Part shown: one piece after another, positions 11,174-23,860 of the stretch
Layout: each line of letters begins with the position of its first letter
How positions within the stretch are numbered: position 1 is the first letter of the stretch
Position numbers and translations under genes: made by a program
NCBI RefSeq assembly: GCF_000346465.2
Contig: NC_034013.1
Location: forward strand, 17,791,624-17,855,623
Length of the DNA: 64,000 bases
Source: Prunus persica
Lineage: Eukaryota > Streptophyta > Magnoliopsida > Rosales > Rosaceae
Direction: 5' to 3'
The notes under the pieces: generated by a model
The model's database searches: none
What the model saw: the letters and a program-made list of their open reading frames with translations, nothing else
Told to the model about the DNA's origin: nothing

Positions 11174-12645
11174 GAGAAAAAAACAACAAATTTGAAAGAC
11201 AGAAGAACTTATTCTTCTTCTTATTCTTCTTCTTCTTCTCTTTGGGTGTGGGGAGTAGTTGAGGATGAGAGAGAGAGAGAGAAATGGATGGTGTAGATGG
11301 GGGGCTGTTGGCAATTTGGCAGCGTCTCTTTGAGTATATATAATAAATGAAATGAAATTTGTGCATGCATGAGAGTAGTTGATTGACAGAGAGGAAGAAA
11401 AGAAGGGTGGATTTGTCGGCTATCTACAGAAGAGAGGATACATGTCACTGTGTGACATTGAAAGCATGTAAATTCCACACCTCCTCTGTCAACTTTAAAA
11501 CCATTTTATGTTTGCTTTTAAACCATTTTTATGTTGTTATGTAAACTGGGACCTGAGTTTTTCCAACTAGGCAATCCTGTAAATGACAATCCCCACTTTA
11601 ATTAATGGGGTGGAATCATGGAAAACCAACGCACAGAGCAGTCACCCTAACATCTCCCTCTAGCAATCATGTATTTTAATTGTGCAGGATTTGTATAGGA
11701 TTTTCATCAATTTGTCAGTGAGGAGGGCACATGGGGTGAAGCATGGAGCAGCGGTTGGGCAACGTACAAGAGGTCACTTAAGGACACCACCAAACGAATG
11801 ATTGGACATGGTAACCAACAATTTCTCTGATATTATTCCTTCAACACAGTCACCTACTAACTACATACAAATATATATGTATATCTGTAGGTAGAGAGAG
11901 AGAGAGAGAGAGTGGATAAACAATTGCATATATCTGTGTACCTATTTTTGCAAGATGTGGGACGAATATCTATGCAGAGGTGTCCCAATGTCAAATCTTT
12001 GCTAGTTATGCAATCACTTTCCAATGCTAGCTAAGGCTGCTATTGGTGCATAATATTCCATAAGACATGTTACTAATGATTTGGAACTAGTATCTAATCT
12101 GAACTGTATGATTAATTAGTTGGGAAATGTTAGCCAGTTTTGTAAATTGGTCAAACTAATAGCAGCTTGATCCTTGATATGAGTATGGCTCCAAAAAGAA
12201 ATTGAACTAAATCTTTTGGTGGGTTATTTTACAACCAAATGATGATGAAGCATCCTGATTTAAATTTGGTTACATAATTATTGATTTAAGGAGTAATCTA
12301 CCTTACCAAACATTTGATATGTTAAGGTCATAAAATTATGGAAGGAAAATTCAAGCTGTCTCAAGTATCTTGCCAGAGGAAGGTGAAAGTTACCCAGCAT
12401 CAAATGGAGAACAGAGAAACATCAAAAGTGAAAGAAAAAAAAAACCAAAAAAGAGGAGGAAAATAGAGAAATAAATATCTTTGATTGACATGGTACAATT
12501 CCCTGATCTTTTAAAAGGTGGGACCCTGCAAGACAAAATTGCTGAATCAGACTAAAGGATGGAGGGAAGGGCTGTATACCAGTCATCTGCAATCCATTAA
12601 CGGTAATCAGTGAGTTACCTGCTGCTGCTTCCCTCTCTCTACTAG
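11174..12645. other. Divergent promoter region between the PADRE gene and DAC
   Basis: The minus-strand PADRE gene and the plus-strand DAC gene are transcribed away from each other from this stretch. It holds a TATA-like box for PADRE (11335-11345), a GA run at 11268-11283 and another at 11892-11912. The right end carries a CT-rich probable DAC 5'UTR whose splice donor ACTAG|GTAGGT falls at 12645/12646. No further gene is seen. Confidence 0.6.
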
Positions 12646-12920
12646 GTAGGTACTCTCTCCTTATTCATTCTTCATTTAAAAGATAAGTTCTTTTATTAGA
12701 TTTGTGCTTTCTTTTGCTGCTAGCCCAAAACCATTCTGAGTAAGCAAAGACCAGAAAAAGAGAGAAAAAAGTAAAGGCGCCTCATATAAGAGATAAAGCA
12801 ATTTAATTTAATTTAGCCTCATGCGTTTAATGCTCAAATTAATCATCTTTTTCCCCTTTTCTTGGATTTATTTGGGTTTGTTTTATTTTGTTGTGTGCTC
12901 ATGCGAACAACATTGCAGGG

Positions 12921-15343
12921 ATGGCATCTCTTCCACATGGAAACCCTACAAGTTGTAGTTTAGTATGTGAAAGAGGACCGATTTCCTTCGTGGGTATTTC
13001 GGCTCTTCCATCTATTCAATTGAGGGCCAGAGCTTTTGATGGTTTGGTGAGAGGTCAGTTGGTGCTTGCCTGTCTTAGTTATTTTAGCTTCAGCTATCTG
13101 GGTTTACTCCAAAAGATTTTCTCTTTTAATTTCGGGTCTAATTTGTACTAATATAGAGCTGTTGCATTTGACATTTTTGTAAACTTCACTGATTATTATT
13201 GTCCAAAATTTCCCTTGGCTTGTATTGGTTAGTCTAATAGAATGTGGGCAGTGTTGCTTTTCATTTGATTGATACTAGTTGTTTATGGCATGCTGTACAT
13301 TGTTCAAAATACTATGAAGTGTTTGGAGACGGCTGAGAGTTTAAGTTATAAGTAACTGTAAAAAGGTTGCGCATTCTAAGAAGAAATATTTTGGAATTGT
13401 AGAGAGAATGATATGCATTCTTACCATCCAGCTTGTGTTGAAAAAAAAAAAAAAAAAACTCGAGAATCAATTGAAATGGTCATCCATGGTTATTGTAGAT
13501 TGTATGCCTGTCCTGTTGAGATGGTCATGCATGATATATGGGTCTGGCATTCATTCAACGGACAAGAGTCGTATGTAATCTAACTTGAGCTTGGTTATAG
13601 GACTGAATTATTTGAATATCTTTTGCTCATTATTAGTACCTTTTAAGGGTGTGATTGTCTGTTTACATGTTATCTTTAGACTGCTGCTCCTCCTATTTTT
13701 CTTCTGTTTACTGTCCCTCTCTTTAACCATGGAAATTTTGTGTTCCATATCTTACTGTAAATTGTCATTATCATATCTTGAAGGCCTTCTTCAGTAACTA
13801 TCCAAAATGCTCTATCAATTAAACTCATCACTGGCATCTGCAAAACAATCTTTGTTCACGTAGTCTATGATTGGCAAATGCCAGCCTCCTATAGCCTATA
13901 GGTCACAGTATCAGGCATTTTGATAATTCCCATATTAGTATTACTTTAACCTTCAGATGTGACATTATTTGAGATTTTCTGTGTTCCATTTCTGATCTAT
14001 ATGTATTCATATAATATGATATCAAGGAGTGTTCTACAACAAACTTCCCAATGTTAATTGAAAAGAATTGCGTACAAATTAAATCTTTTGCTTATAAAAC
14101 CGGCCATTTAGCTGATATTGCTGCATTTTATACTGAATTCATCAGGAAGAGGTATAACTCACAGCTTATATAGAAAGGAGACATCCCTTTTTTGCGAAAA
14201 AGGATCTAATAGCATCAACAGAATTACGACCATCCCCAGAAGTAGCAGTTCGGACTCTAATGGCACTGAAGATGACTCCTCTGATCAGGCAAAGGCATGT
14301 ATGAGCAACTACTAATGAATGATTTGTTTTGTGCTTTTTTTTCTTCTTCTTTTTTTTTCTCTTTTTTTTTCTGTAACATGAATATGAGTTTATCCCACTG
14401 GCTTCTTTTGTCAGCACCAGCTGATGTCCTGAGATGTATCTGGATTAAAAATGTTGTGTACTTACTAAACGTAAGATTGATTGTCTGAAGTATGGTTCTT
14501 GCTTCTTGCATATCTCAGATTTTAACCCTACATGGACAAGAAGTTGGTATGTCCAGGATATTTCATATAGCTGGTCCTTTCAGTCAGTCGGATGGGGGTT
14601 TTGGGAGAGAGATGTCCCCTCCCTTGTAATAACACTCAGTCATATCTCCCAGGGAAGGAAAGACGTTCTAATTACATCTCTTTGTGTCTTTCTTTTTTTA
14701 ACAGAAAAAACCTTTTGGATACTCAAGGAAGGATGTTTTATTGATTGGACTAGGAGTAACTGGAATCGGTATCGGCTTGAAAAGTGGATTAGAGGTACTT
14801 ACTTTATTCTCTTATTTAACTATTTCATAAACTTTCTATCATTGATAGCTCTGTTTTTGTTTTCAAGCTAGATCATACTCTAGTCATATAATTCTTCTTG
14901 CTATGATGTTTTATGCAGTTTGCTGGAGTTGATCCTTTACAAGCAGGGAATGTCGTTCAGCTGGTACTGGTGTTGGGCCTGACAATTGGATGGATTTCCA
15001 CTTATATTTTTCGAGTTTCAAATAAGGAAATGACATATGCACAGCAAATACGTGACTATGAGAACAAAGTCATGGAGGTATCTTTTTTTATTATTATATA
15101 ATTTCTCTTATATCTAGCAAAATTCTATCAAATTCAGTTATTTTTTTCTTTCTCTGTAATATTCTTGAATTTTGTAGCATTATACAATTAAGAATCTCTC
15201 TATCTCTCTCACTCTCTAACACCCAAAGGGGTCAAATTGTGGATATGCAGAAGAGATTAGAAGGCCTAACAGAAGCAGAACTAGAAGCATTGCTTGAACA
15301 AGTTGAGGAAGAGAAGCGACGCCTAGGTGAGCAGGTCAAGTAA
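12921..15343 (+). CDS. DAC: DAC, cytochrome b6f accumulation factor (DUF3007 plastid membrane protein)
   Basis: Five exons: 12921-13053, 14146-14294, 14705-14794, 14919-15077 and 15251-15343; 207 residues. A 5'UTR intron (12646-12918) ends three bases before the ATG. Residues 1 to about 90 are Ser/Thr/Arg-rich and look like a plastid transit peptide plus linker. Two membrane helices follow: DVLLIGLGVTGIGIGLKSGL (104-123) and one covering VVQLVLVLGLTIGWISTYIF (136-155). Then comes the charged tail with YAQQIRDYENKVMEKRLEGL and a C-terminal helix ELEALLEQVEEEKRR. This arrangement is the DUF3007 family shared with cyanobacteria. The Arabidopsis member (At3g17930, DAC) is a thylakoid protein needed for cytochrome b6f accumulation. 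Intron 2 has a GC donor (AAG|GCATGT at 14294/14295); the nearby GT at 14299 would put a stop at the junction. Paralogy was not tested. Confidence 0.87.
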
Positions 15344-16934
15344 AGATTTACTTACCTTCAATCATTATATAGCCTTGAAGCTTCCTCATTTGTATATATT
15401 GAGTAGTGAGCTCACAAATATATTATAAGGTTTCCTCATTTGTACTCTAAGTCTGATAAAAGACAACAGTAGGCAAAAGTGATAGACAACCTCAAATCCT
15501 CTTCATTATATCTACTTTACATATGAAAGGAAGGAATTATAGAAATGGTTTCGAGTAATTTTTGAAAGGGACATTTAGTGTGTCATATTCCTCACTTGGC
15601 GATGGATTCATATAAACAATGTGTGCCTGTCTACAAGTGGAAAACACAGCTATCATCGATTAAGTGGCACGCAATAGTTGACATTTGACAATGCTTCTAA
15701 CCACAACTCTCTTTAGGACCAATTGTCTGAAGCTTCGGATTTCCCTTTCATCCACACACTCACACAATCGGGTTAGTCTACAATAATGGCATAAGCTAAA
15801 CAAATGTTCAGATCACTGATTTATGACATTGCTCTTATGAAAGCCAGCCACACAGATTGTCTCATGAATGGCTGGCATTCAGTTGCTCATCCACTCCCGA
15901 CTGATGCTAGCACAACTCTTACTCTCCCGGGTGCATATCCCCTTGTTCTAGAGCACTCATCGGGCAACATATGCCTCTCAACCTGTGAAATTCAGAATGT
16001 ACCATAGTGAACATTTATTCCCGCCGTGTGGTTTGCGGGGCCTCCTTTGGTTTTTGGGTTTGACAGGTCTCATATTAAACCTTGGAGTAATGGATTCTTT
16101 TATTAGTTTTACCAAATAATTAAGCAAGCAAACAATACAAAACTTTTTTCTCTCTTGTTTTCCCCTTAAAACAATGCATGGTTGCAACGTGACATCCCAC
16201 ATGCTACCATAATTAAATTGTTACTTAAAGTCTTAACTATGGTTTACATAGCTATTAGCTAGCTAGCTGGATGGATAGATGGATACCGATCTGAAAGCTT
16301 CTTGCTTAATCAAATGACTGCTACACTACAACATAAAAACCAAAACGACATCGTTAAAACAATGCTAAATTTCTCTCAGTACTTACATCCTTCTTTTTAA
16401 AAGGAAAGGAAGAAGATTAATAGGAAAGGGTTTTTTCAGGGAAAAAAAACCGGTCTAGTGGAATAAACCGGGAAACCGCCAGTGGTGGCGGGCCTGAAGT
16501 TTTATAACAAGAAACAAGTTAACAGAACAGCAAACGCGTGGAGGGTCCCATCCCATCCCAGAACAGCAGAACTGTTGAGGTGCATTTAGGCCAGGTGTCT
16601 CCAAATGATTACGCCTTCATTTTTGTTTTATTTTTATTTTCCTCAAACTTCTGAAATCCCAAATGCAACCAAATCGAGATCAGTGTTGCGTAACTCAATC
16701 ATTAGACCCATTTAATGTAATGTTCTTCTCTCCAAAACTAAAACCGTCTCCTCTTCCGCCCACGCCCACCGTCACCATGCCTCTGTTTCTCTGTTTCTCT
16801 CTAAAAACTTATTCTTTCTCTCTCTAGATTCGTATTACACACGCTGATAACACAACACAGGCAAGCCGTTTTACAGGCATGCTATTCCGCGTAGTGAAAT
16901 TCCGAATTTGACCTGAAGAAAGCGCCAAATTTCA
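15344..16934. other. Intergenic, no gene seen
   Basis: This contains the DAC 3'UTR and the upstream region of the LRR gene. The last 200 bp are CT-rich (TTTCTCTGTTTCTCTCT, about 16785-16825) and look like a 5'UTR. A 67-residue open frame at 15804 has no recognisable features. Nothing further. Confidence 0.6.
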
Positions 16935-19900
16935 ATGGCGGTTGTCACCGGAGATCGGTACCTGGAGAAGCTGGTACACTTCGTGGAGCAACAAGCCGGT
17001 TCTTTGATCGACGGAAGCCTAGTGCTCAAGCTGAACCCGGCGGGCTTCCACTACGTGAACTCGCGGCTCGAGGCGCTTCTTGAGCTCGAGAGCCTCCTGG
17101 CCGGCGCTCCCGTCGACTATCTCCGAGCCTACGTCTCTGACCTCGGCGACCACCGAGCGCTCGAGCAGCTTCGGAGGATTCTCAGGCTCTTGACCTCCCT
17201 CAAGGTCGTTTCGGTATTGCCGCCTCCGGCCAGAGACCCTACGCCGCTTTCGTTTTGGCCGTTTGGCAGGCTTAGGGTTTTGGAGCTTCGAGGATGCGAT
17301 TTGTCCACCTCCGCCGCAAAAGGCTTGCTCGAGTTGAGGCACACCTTGGAGAAGATCATTTGTCATAATTCTACTGTGAGTTTTTATAGATTTTGCTCTG
17401 GTTTCCTCGTGACATCTGTTTTTCTCAGCTACTTAATGAGCATTTAAAGTTCTTAAATTATGTATCTATCACATGCTAATTGATTTGATATGACTGAAAT
17501 TGTGATAAAATATTTTAGGATGCTCTGAGGCATGTGTTTGCGAGTAGAATTGCAGAGATAAAGGACTCACCGCAGTGGAACCGCTTGTCATTTGTCTCAT
17601 GTGCTTGTAATGGCTTGGTTCTCATGGATGAGTCTTTGCAACTTCTTCCTGCTGTTGAAACTCTTGACCTAAGCCGAAACAAGTTTGCAAAGGTTGATAA
17701 TCTTCGCAAATGTGTCAAATTGAAGCACCTGGACCTTGGTTTCAATCACCTCAGAACAATTTCGTCAATTAGTGAGGTACCGAGTTTTAGCACTAGATTT
17801 CAATGCTTTGAGAAATTTATTTTTTCAATTTACTGGGAACTGCTTTTTCTATAGTTTGAGTCTCAAATATTTTGCCTGTGCTTTATATTTTTTATTTAGG
17901 AATTAGATTTCGACCCATACTCCGATGTTGTTGGACCATGCAGGTCACCTGTCATATACTTAAACTTGTTTTGAGGAACAATGCTTTAACTACATTGCGT
18001 GGGATTGAGAATTTGAAGTCACTTGAAGGGCTTGATGTTTCCTACAATATCATTTCCAATTTTTCAGAGTTAGAATACCTGGCTGGACTCCCAGCTCTAC
18101 AAAGCTTGTGGTTGGAAGGGAATCCATTATGTTGTGCCCGTTGGTATCGGTCACACGTATTCAGCTACCTCACTAATCCAGAAAAAGTAAGTTATGATTT
18201 ATCTTATTTTTCTTTTTGGATTATATTTCTTCATTCTTTTGGACCTGAAATACATAGATGCACAAGTTGTCTGTTATAAAAGTTCGAAGCATTCATTACA
18301 TATTTCTTGTCATTTGCTAATTATGTTTTCCAATTTTTTTATTTTTTTATTTTTTTTTCCGGGTTGTATGGCTGATTAGTTGAAGTTAGATGATAAGGAA
18401 ATCAGTACCAGAGAATTTTGGAAGAGGCAACTTATTATTGCCAGCCGGCAAAAGCGACCTGCCAGCTTTGGGTTCTATTCTCCTGCGAAGTGTGATCCTG
18501 AAGGAGAATCAAGTATCAACAGAAGAAGGGTAGGTCACTACTAGAGTTGTTGTGAGTCTTTTATGATTGAACATCTGCCTACCCAGTACTTTTTTGTTGT
18601 AAAATATCTGTGCTATGTTCATCTACTCAATTATCGAGTAACAATTGTAAAATCTTGCATTGTTACTTCTTCTTTTTCGCAGAAAAAGGTATCACGTCTT
18701 GCTTCTATTGTGAATGAAGAAGAGAGCACACATCTATGTTCTGACCAGGAGTCTGTGTCTTGTGACAATGAGATTCAAAGCAGAGAGGAAATTGTGATGT
18801 CTGATGATGAAGCTGAAATTGTTGATTTAATGACTAGAGTTGAGCGAATGAAGAAAGAGCGATCTGTTCTTTGGTTGCGGGAGTTCAAGGAATGGTTGGA
18901 TCATGCTTCTGGGAATATTGCAGACAGCAGTAGATATAGTGGGGATACGTTGCATGTCGAGAGGGAAAATTATATGAAATCCAAGGCTAGCTGGACCCAG
19001 CTCGGTGAAAAATCAAGATATGTTTCAGACTATGTTCAAGCATCAGGAGATGAGAGTAGTACAAATGTTTTAGAATCAGATAGGTCCTTCTTGGATGTAA
19101 CTACTGGTTCGCATGCCCGTCACTTTGACCAAACTGGTTCAATGGGGAATGCTGGTGGGGTCAGCCCAGTTGGTATCGATAGTAGATATCTTAAGGAGGA
19201 TGTAAAAGTTTATTCTCATGAAGGGACTAGTACTGTCAGTGCACAAACTAAAAGTTCCGATGCTCACTCATTCACCACTCAAAGAAGTTATAGGATGGTC
19301 GAAAATTTGAGCATGTCTGCATTGTCTGTCATTGATGATATTTCAGAGTCTTATTCATTGTCTGCTTTCCCAGGATCACCACCTCATTATCAAGAGGACA
19401 TTCTTCACCGTCGCCATAACTTAGAGGAGGAAATTTTACAGTTATCCGCAGAGTCCTATTCAGTGGCATCATCTGATAGTAATACCAGCTGCAGTGAAGA
19501 TGATAATAGTGAATCTAAGCAGTCAGCTCCTGAAGATCATCACTTACTGAATGAGAACTGGCTGAATAAGAATTCTGAAGAACACCCATATTCAGATTGT
19601 TTCAAGTATTATGGCAGAAAACATGAGGTTCCTCATGTAAGAGAAAATGACAAACATTCAGTTGGAAAATGTGTAGACCAAACATCCAGTATGCAGGAAT
19701 TTTCAAATCTGGACCACTCTTTGCAATCATCAATCAATGATGTTCATGCTGCTGCTCATGATGTTGAAAATGCTCATTGCATTAATGAAGAGGGTGATTT
19801 GTTGGGGAGGAGAAAAGGCAGACAGAAAACTAAAAGAAGAGTTGTTACACTACTAGATGATGAAAACATGATAAGGCAGGCAGAACCATCACCCAAATTA

Positions 19901-22034
19901 AATGGAAATCTAGATAATCACGTAGCACAAGTGGAAATTAAGCAAGAGAAGCAACATTTTTACGGGGGTGATTTCCACGAAATCATTGATGAGAAACAGA
20001 TGCTGGAAAATAGAAGTAATATCCCACTAATTGATTATGCTAATGGATCTTCGGGGGCTGAATGCCTGTCTTCAGGAATTGATGATTTTATTGAGAGTTA
20101 TTTCAATACAAATGTTGCAGATTTGGGAAATCATGAGATTAGTAAGCAGTGTATGTGGTGCTGTTGTATACTTGAGCTGGATTCTCTTCAGAGAGAAAGG
20201 TGAGCTTTTCGAAATTTTCTTTTTATAGTTCAATAGTATACATGATATTGTCCATATGAAGGTTTTCCCATACATTTTAACAATGGGGCTCATGTTGCGT
20301 CAGATTTTCAGACTTTTTCTGCTTTTATATGCTTATATTCTTTCATTTTATACGCAGAGAAGTTGCTGTTCTACTTAGCAGTGAAAACAAGCTGTATGTG
20401 CTACACATTGGTGTTGCAGGCGATGAGTCAGGTTAGGTTTCGAGGTCTTTGCGAGTGACTTATATGTCATTTAATTTTCTCTTTTGTCAATGGTTACTGG
20501 GACAATTTAATTTTCTGTTTGGTTAGCTATATGGCTATTGATTTCCAGGGTGATCTTGTTTTGCAGGCACTATTTTAAATTTACAGGGGTGCCACAAGGT
20601 TGAAGACATCAGGGAGGTTGTAGTTGGTATAGGGCTCCATGTTGTCAGGTTAGTAAATTGTGGTACTTAAACAACATATGGAACCTAACAGGGAACACTT
20701 TTCTAACAATTTTGTTTCCCTGTTTGCGTAGGGTGTATGTGGAGGGGAGCGCGTACCTGTTTAAAACCAGAAGCATTGATAAATCAAGACAATTACTTTC
20801 TATTTTAAAAGTTATTGATTCTTTTGCTCCAAATGATGAATTTTGTTTAAGAAGGTAGTTATTTTTTCCTTTCAGATATAATTTTGAAAGTTTTGTTGGT
20901 TTTACGACTATGTATTTATGTACGCATGTGTCTAATGTATATTTGGTTTTATACTTTAAGTTATTCCATTTTGATGTGCATCTTTTGATTTCTTTGTTAT
21001 GATAGACTGGGGTTTTGGAAATTTAAATGGCAGTTTGGAGCAGGTTCAGGTTGAGTTGTTTGAGAAACACATATGTGGAGGTTCAAAAGTGAGCATATTC
21101 CAGTATTCTATGGTGCAGTTTTGGTGTAGTTATAATGAAGGTATGAGTCCAAATAATTCAGTCTGGTCGTCAGTTTTTACATTTTAATAGTCGACGATTG
21201 TAATCATGTCATGACTTGAAATACATAGAAAGGGAATACATAATAAGCATTTTGGTAGACATGTCGAAGAAATTTTAAAATAAAGGTATTTCCATAATAT
21301 AAGATTTTGTTACATTATAGTTAGTTTTGGTGAAATTTACTGATGAAAGCCGTTTGGAAGCATGTCAAGAACACTTGTAATGATGAAGTTTTACTTTACA
21401 TTCCTTGAACTTCACTTTTGCAGCCTAATTTTCAAAGAATGCCCGACCTTCAAAAACAATAATGATTTCTTGCTTGATAGCGTTGTTATCTCAAATCTGA
21501 CAGGTGAATCATGGTTTTCAAGATCATTATTTGTGGCTGGAGAGCATGTATTTGTGTGCTTTGAAGACCTTATGCAGTTTAGATCTTTATCTGTGGCTGC
21601 ATCTTTGCCACCATATTTTTCACTTGATTTGTGTTGCTCTATTGCGGACATATCTGAGTTGGTAATGCCTCTAATTAACTGTAGCTCTTTCCCTTAATAT
21701 GCATGTTGTTGTCATTCACTGAATAGGCGAGTTCTAGATTATCATACCCCATTTGTGCTCATAGTCTGGACTGTATTTCCAGGTTGTTGATGTCAGGGAA
21801 AGTCGGCGTGTAACCTTAGCTGTTGAGTGTGCGATGTCGGAGTTCTGCCCCTCAGGCTCAGCCAAAATTGACAGTTTAGAGACAAGTGTAAATGAGAAGA
21901 AGATAGCTCCAGGCTCAATGACGTGGAAGCTCCAGTGGTTTTCCGACGAGAGTCCTTTCAAGTTTGTGGCATTGCTGAAGGCAATCCATGCAGGGATGAG
22001 TGTTTCTCCTTTGCTTGTAAGATGTATATCATGA
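16935..22034 (+). CDS. Large LRR protein, STK11 (LKB1)-interacting-protein-like (At3g17920 type)
   Basis: Eleven exons: 16935-17375, 17519-17776, 17944-18186, 18380-18529, 18683-20199, 20358-20431, 20567-20648, 20732-20854, 21034-21140, 21504-21661 and 21783-22034. They sum to 3405 nt, 1134 residues, with all phases consistent. The N-terminal 110 residues match the LIP1-like region (DRYLEKLVHFVEQQAGSLID). SDS22-like leucine-rich repeats follow at about 170-310 (VETLDLSRNKFAKVDNL, LKHLDLGFNHLRTISSI, LVLRNNALTTLRGIENL, LEGLDVSYN), closed by an LRR cap with NPLC. Exon 5 encodes a 500-residue acidic, Ser-rich, mostly disordered middle containing EFKEWLDHASG. The C-terminal 260 residues (VAVLLSSENKLYVLHIG and following) look like a PH-type fold. 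In animals STK11IP binds LKB1; in plants the family is often annotated outer-arm dynein light chain 1-like, with no settled function. Exon 9 uses the acceptor at 21033, not the nearer AG at 21005, because only that keeps the frame. Confidence 0.85.
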
Positions 22035-22559
22035 ATGGAGCCTTTTCTTTAAGCCACCTAAGGTTTTGTTAGTTTTATATTCATTTCATTCTTTTGATTA
22101 TTTTTATTTCTCCCATTTAGTTTGTTTCCCTGCCAGCTGGTAAAATCTTGGGAAATTGGTGGCTTTGGCATCGGCTTGACTAAATATTGTAAAATGACAA
22201 CTTTTTTTTAACCTTATAAATATGGCGGCTATAAATACCTTCTTATCCCCCCTCTATTACTCTTCACACTTAAATTTTCTCCCCTTAAATTCCCAAATCT
22301 TTCCTCTTCATCTTCTGGTATGCTTCTTTTTCCCCTCTTTGAAAATATTTGTTCTTTAAAAAAAAATTAATTAATTTGTTGGTTTGTTGGGCTGATTTAC
22401 TGTTAACTTGAAACGGTTATGTTACAATTCTTGTCGGTCTTGATTATATTGTGAATTAATGAGTAATTCCCCCTATCCAGATTCTAATTATTTGCTTATT
22501 GTCATACGAAATATTGGGTGTTTAACAAGAAGTGACTAATTAGTGACAATACTAAAAAA

Positions 22560-22745
22560 GAAGCTGAATTTAAAAGAGTAAATTGCCAGACTCCCCGAAC
22601 TAGGATCCCAATCCCAATCGAACTGAACCCCTTGAATTAAAATGGCAGTCAATTTAACACCCGAATTAATTGAAATGGCCAATTTCACACTTGCCGTTAG
22701 ATTTTAGATGATTTCATCCAATTCTCCGTTTATACCAAGAGTATA
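22560..22745. repeat. Transposon-terminus-like segment nested in the MULE
   Basis: The text AAATTGCCAGACTCCCCGAA, then AACCCCTTGAATTAAAATGG, and then a GGCCAATTTCACACTTGCCG block, has the wording common at the ends of plant retro- and MULE-type elements (gapped 'accccttgaactt...caatttcacac'). I could not find its partner end, so it is probably a nested, truncated copy. Confidence 0.4.
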
Positions 22746-23409
22746 TTTGTATTTTTGAATAAATTAAAAGTTAAATACATAAAATCAAAAGAAAAATAAT
22801 TATAAAATTTACAATTAAAACAAAAAAAAACCCACAAAGGAGGCAGATGCAGCCATGGCTGGTTTAGGAAGTACGCTCTTTTCATGTAGTTGACTATTGC
22901 CATATTTTTGTTTGAGTTCAAGTAATTTTCTTTTCGAACCAATTATCAGCATTGCAAGTTTGCAACCTTTGCTGTAAAAAGCTAAAGTTACCAAAACTTG
23001 AGTTAAGTGATTCGGTTGCTGTTTACTTGTTTAAACAAATTCATCTAGCAATAAATAATTTTTTGTTTGATCAATTTGTTTGGCTGGTGAGATTACAGAG
23101 CTAAATGATGAAAATTTGGAAAGGGAGTCACCAACGCCAGTAATCTAGCAGCTGGAAACGCCATCAAAACTAGAGCATCTGTGACTTTTTAATTTGAATA
23201 AATATAAATTTTAACATGCATTTCTTTTGCAACGTAATTTTAGACAAGATTCATTATCTTCACCTTGTTTTGATTTTTGAGTCCTATATTATATTTTCAT
23301 TATCTGCTTCTGTTTTTTTGCTACCGGTTCCATTTGTTAGCTTGTTATCTTCTTATGCAACTGAAATTTTAAAGACCCTAAATTATATATTTTTTTTCTC
23401 CTTTCATAG

Positions 23410-23529
23410 GCCAGGAGTACTTCAAGAAAGAAGCTGTGAAGCAATTCAAACAATCGCCAGGGTTTAACCATGAAATGGTTGAAGCTTTCGACAGCGGATT
23501 CGAAATGTTTTGTGATTATGCGACGATGG
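23410..23529 (+). pseudogene. Orphan exon-like coding fragment inside the MULE
   Basis: After an acceptor-like TTTCATAG (to 23409), one frame reads about 40 codons without a stop, including QEYFKKEAVKQFKQ, then PGFNHEMVEAFDSGFEMF, then CDYATM, and reaches a GTATCA donor-like site. The composition is amphipathic and protein-like, unlike the AT-rich surroundings. I do not recognise the family. It may be a captured host exon (Pack-MULE style) or a remnant of an element-encoded gene. Confidence 0.4.
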
Positions 23530-23640
23530 TATCACCAAATTACATATGTTGGGTTTATTTTGTGGTACTTTGTTTCACTTGGTGTTATGTATGTTGAATA
23601 TGTACAAACAGAAGGGTTAGGGAACATTTTGTAATCGATC

Positions 23641-23860
23641 CTCATTGCCTATTTATTGAACATATATTGCCATCGTATTACTATTATATTGTCATCGTAG
23701 TACTCTTGTATTGCCATCATATTGCTTACGTAGTGTCCTAGTATCGCCTATTTTTTCAAGTATGTGTTGGAATAAAATTATAAGGTGAGTATGGAATTTT
23801 TGTATTGCCAATGTATAGCCCTCTATTGCCCTGGTATTGCTACGGTATTGCTCTGATTTG
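23641..23860. repeat. Degenerate short tandem repeat based on TATTGCCATCGTA
   Basis: About a dozen imperfect copies of a 12-14 base motif (TATTGCC, TATTGTC, TATTGCTAC and similar, each followed by an A/C/G-T step) lie in 220 bp inside the MULE. The period drifts, so this is an old minisatellite or an element-internal repeat. Confidence 0.65.

Noticed and set aside
11174..11314. N-terminal extension of the PADRE protein
   Set aside because: It is a translation of a CT-rich leader (Arg run). The MGN start gives a typical myristoylation site.
14295..14302. Canonical GT donor for DAC exon 2 at 14299
   Set aside because: It makes a stop codon when joined to the only good acceptor (14704). The GC donor four bases upstream keeps the frame and the family sequence.
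21004..21034. First AG acceptor of LRR exon 9 at 21005
   Set aside because: It shifts the frame and inserts text absent from the family. The AG at 21033 gives a smooth join to SLEQVQVELFEK.
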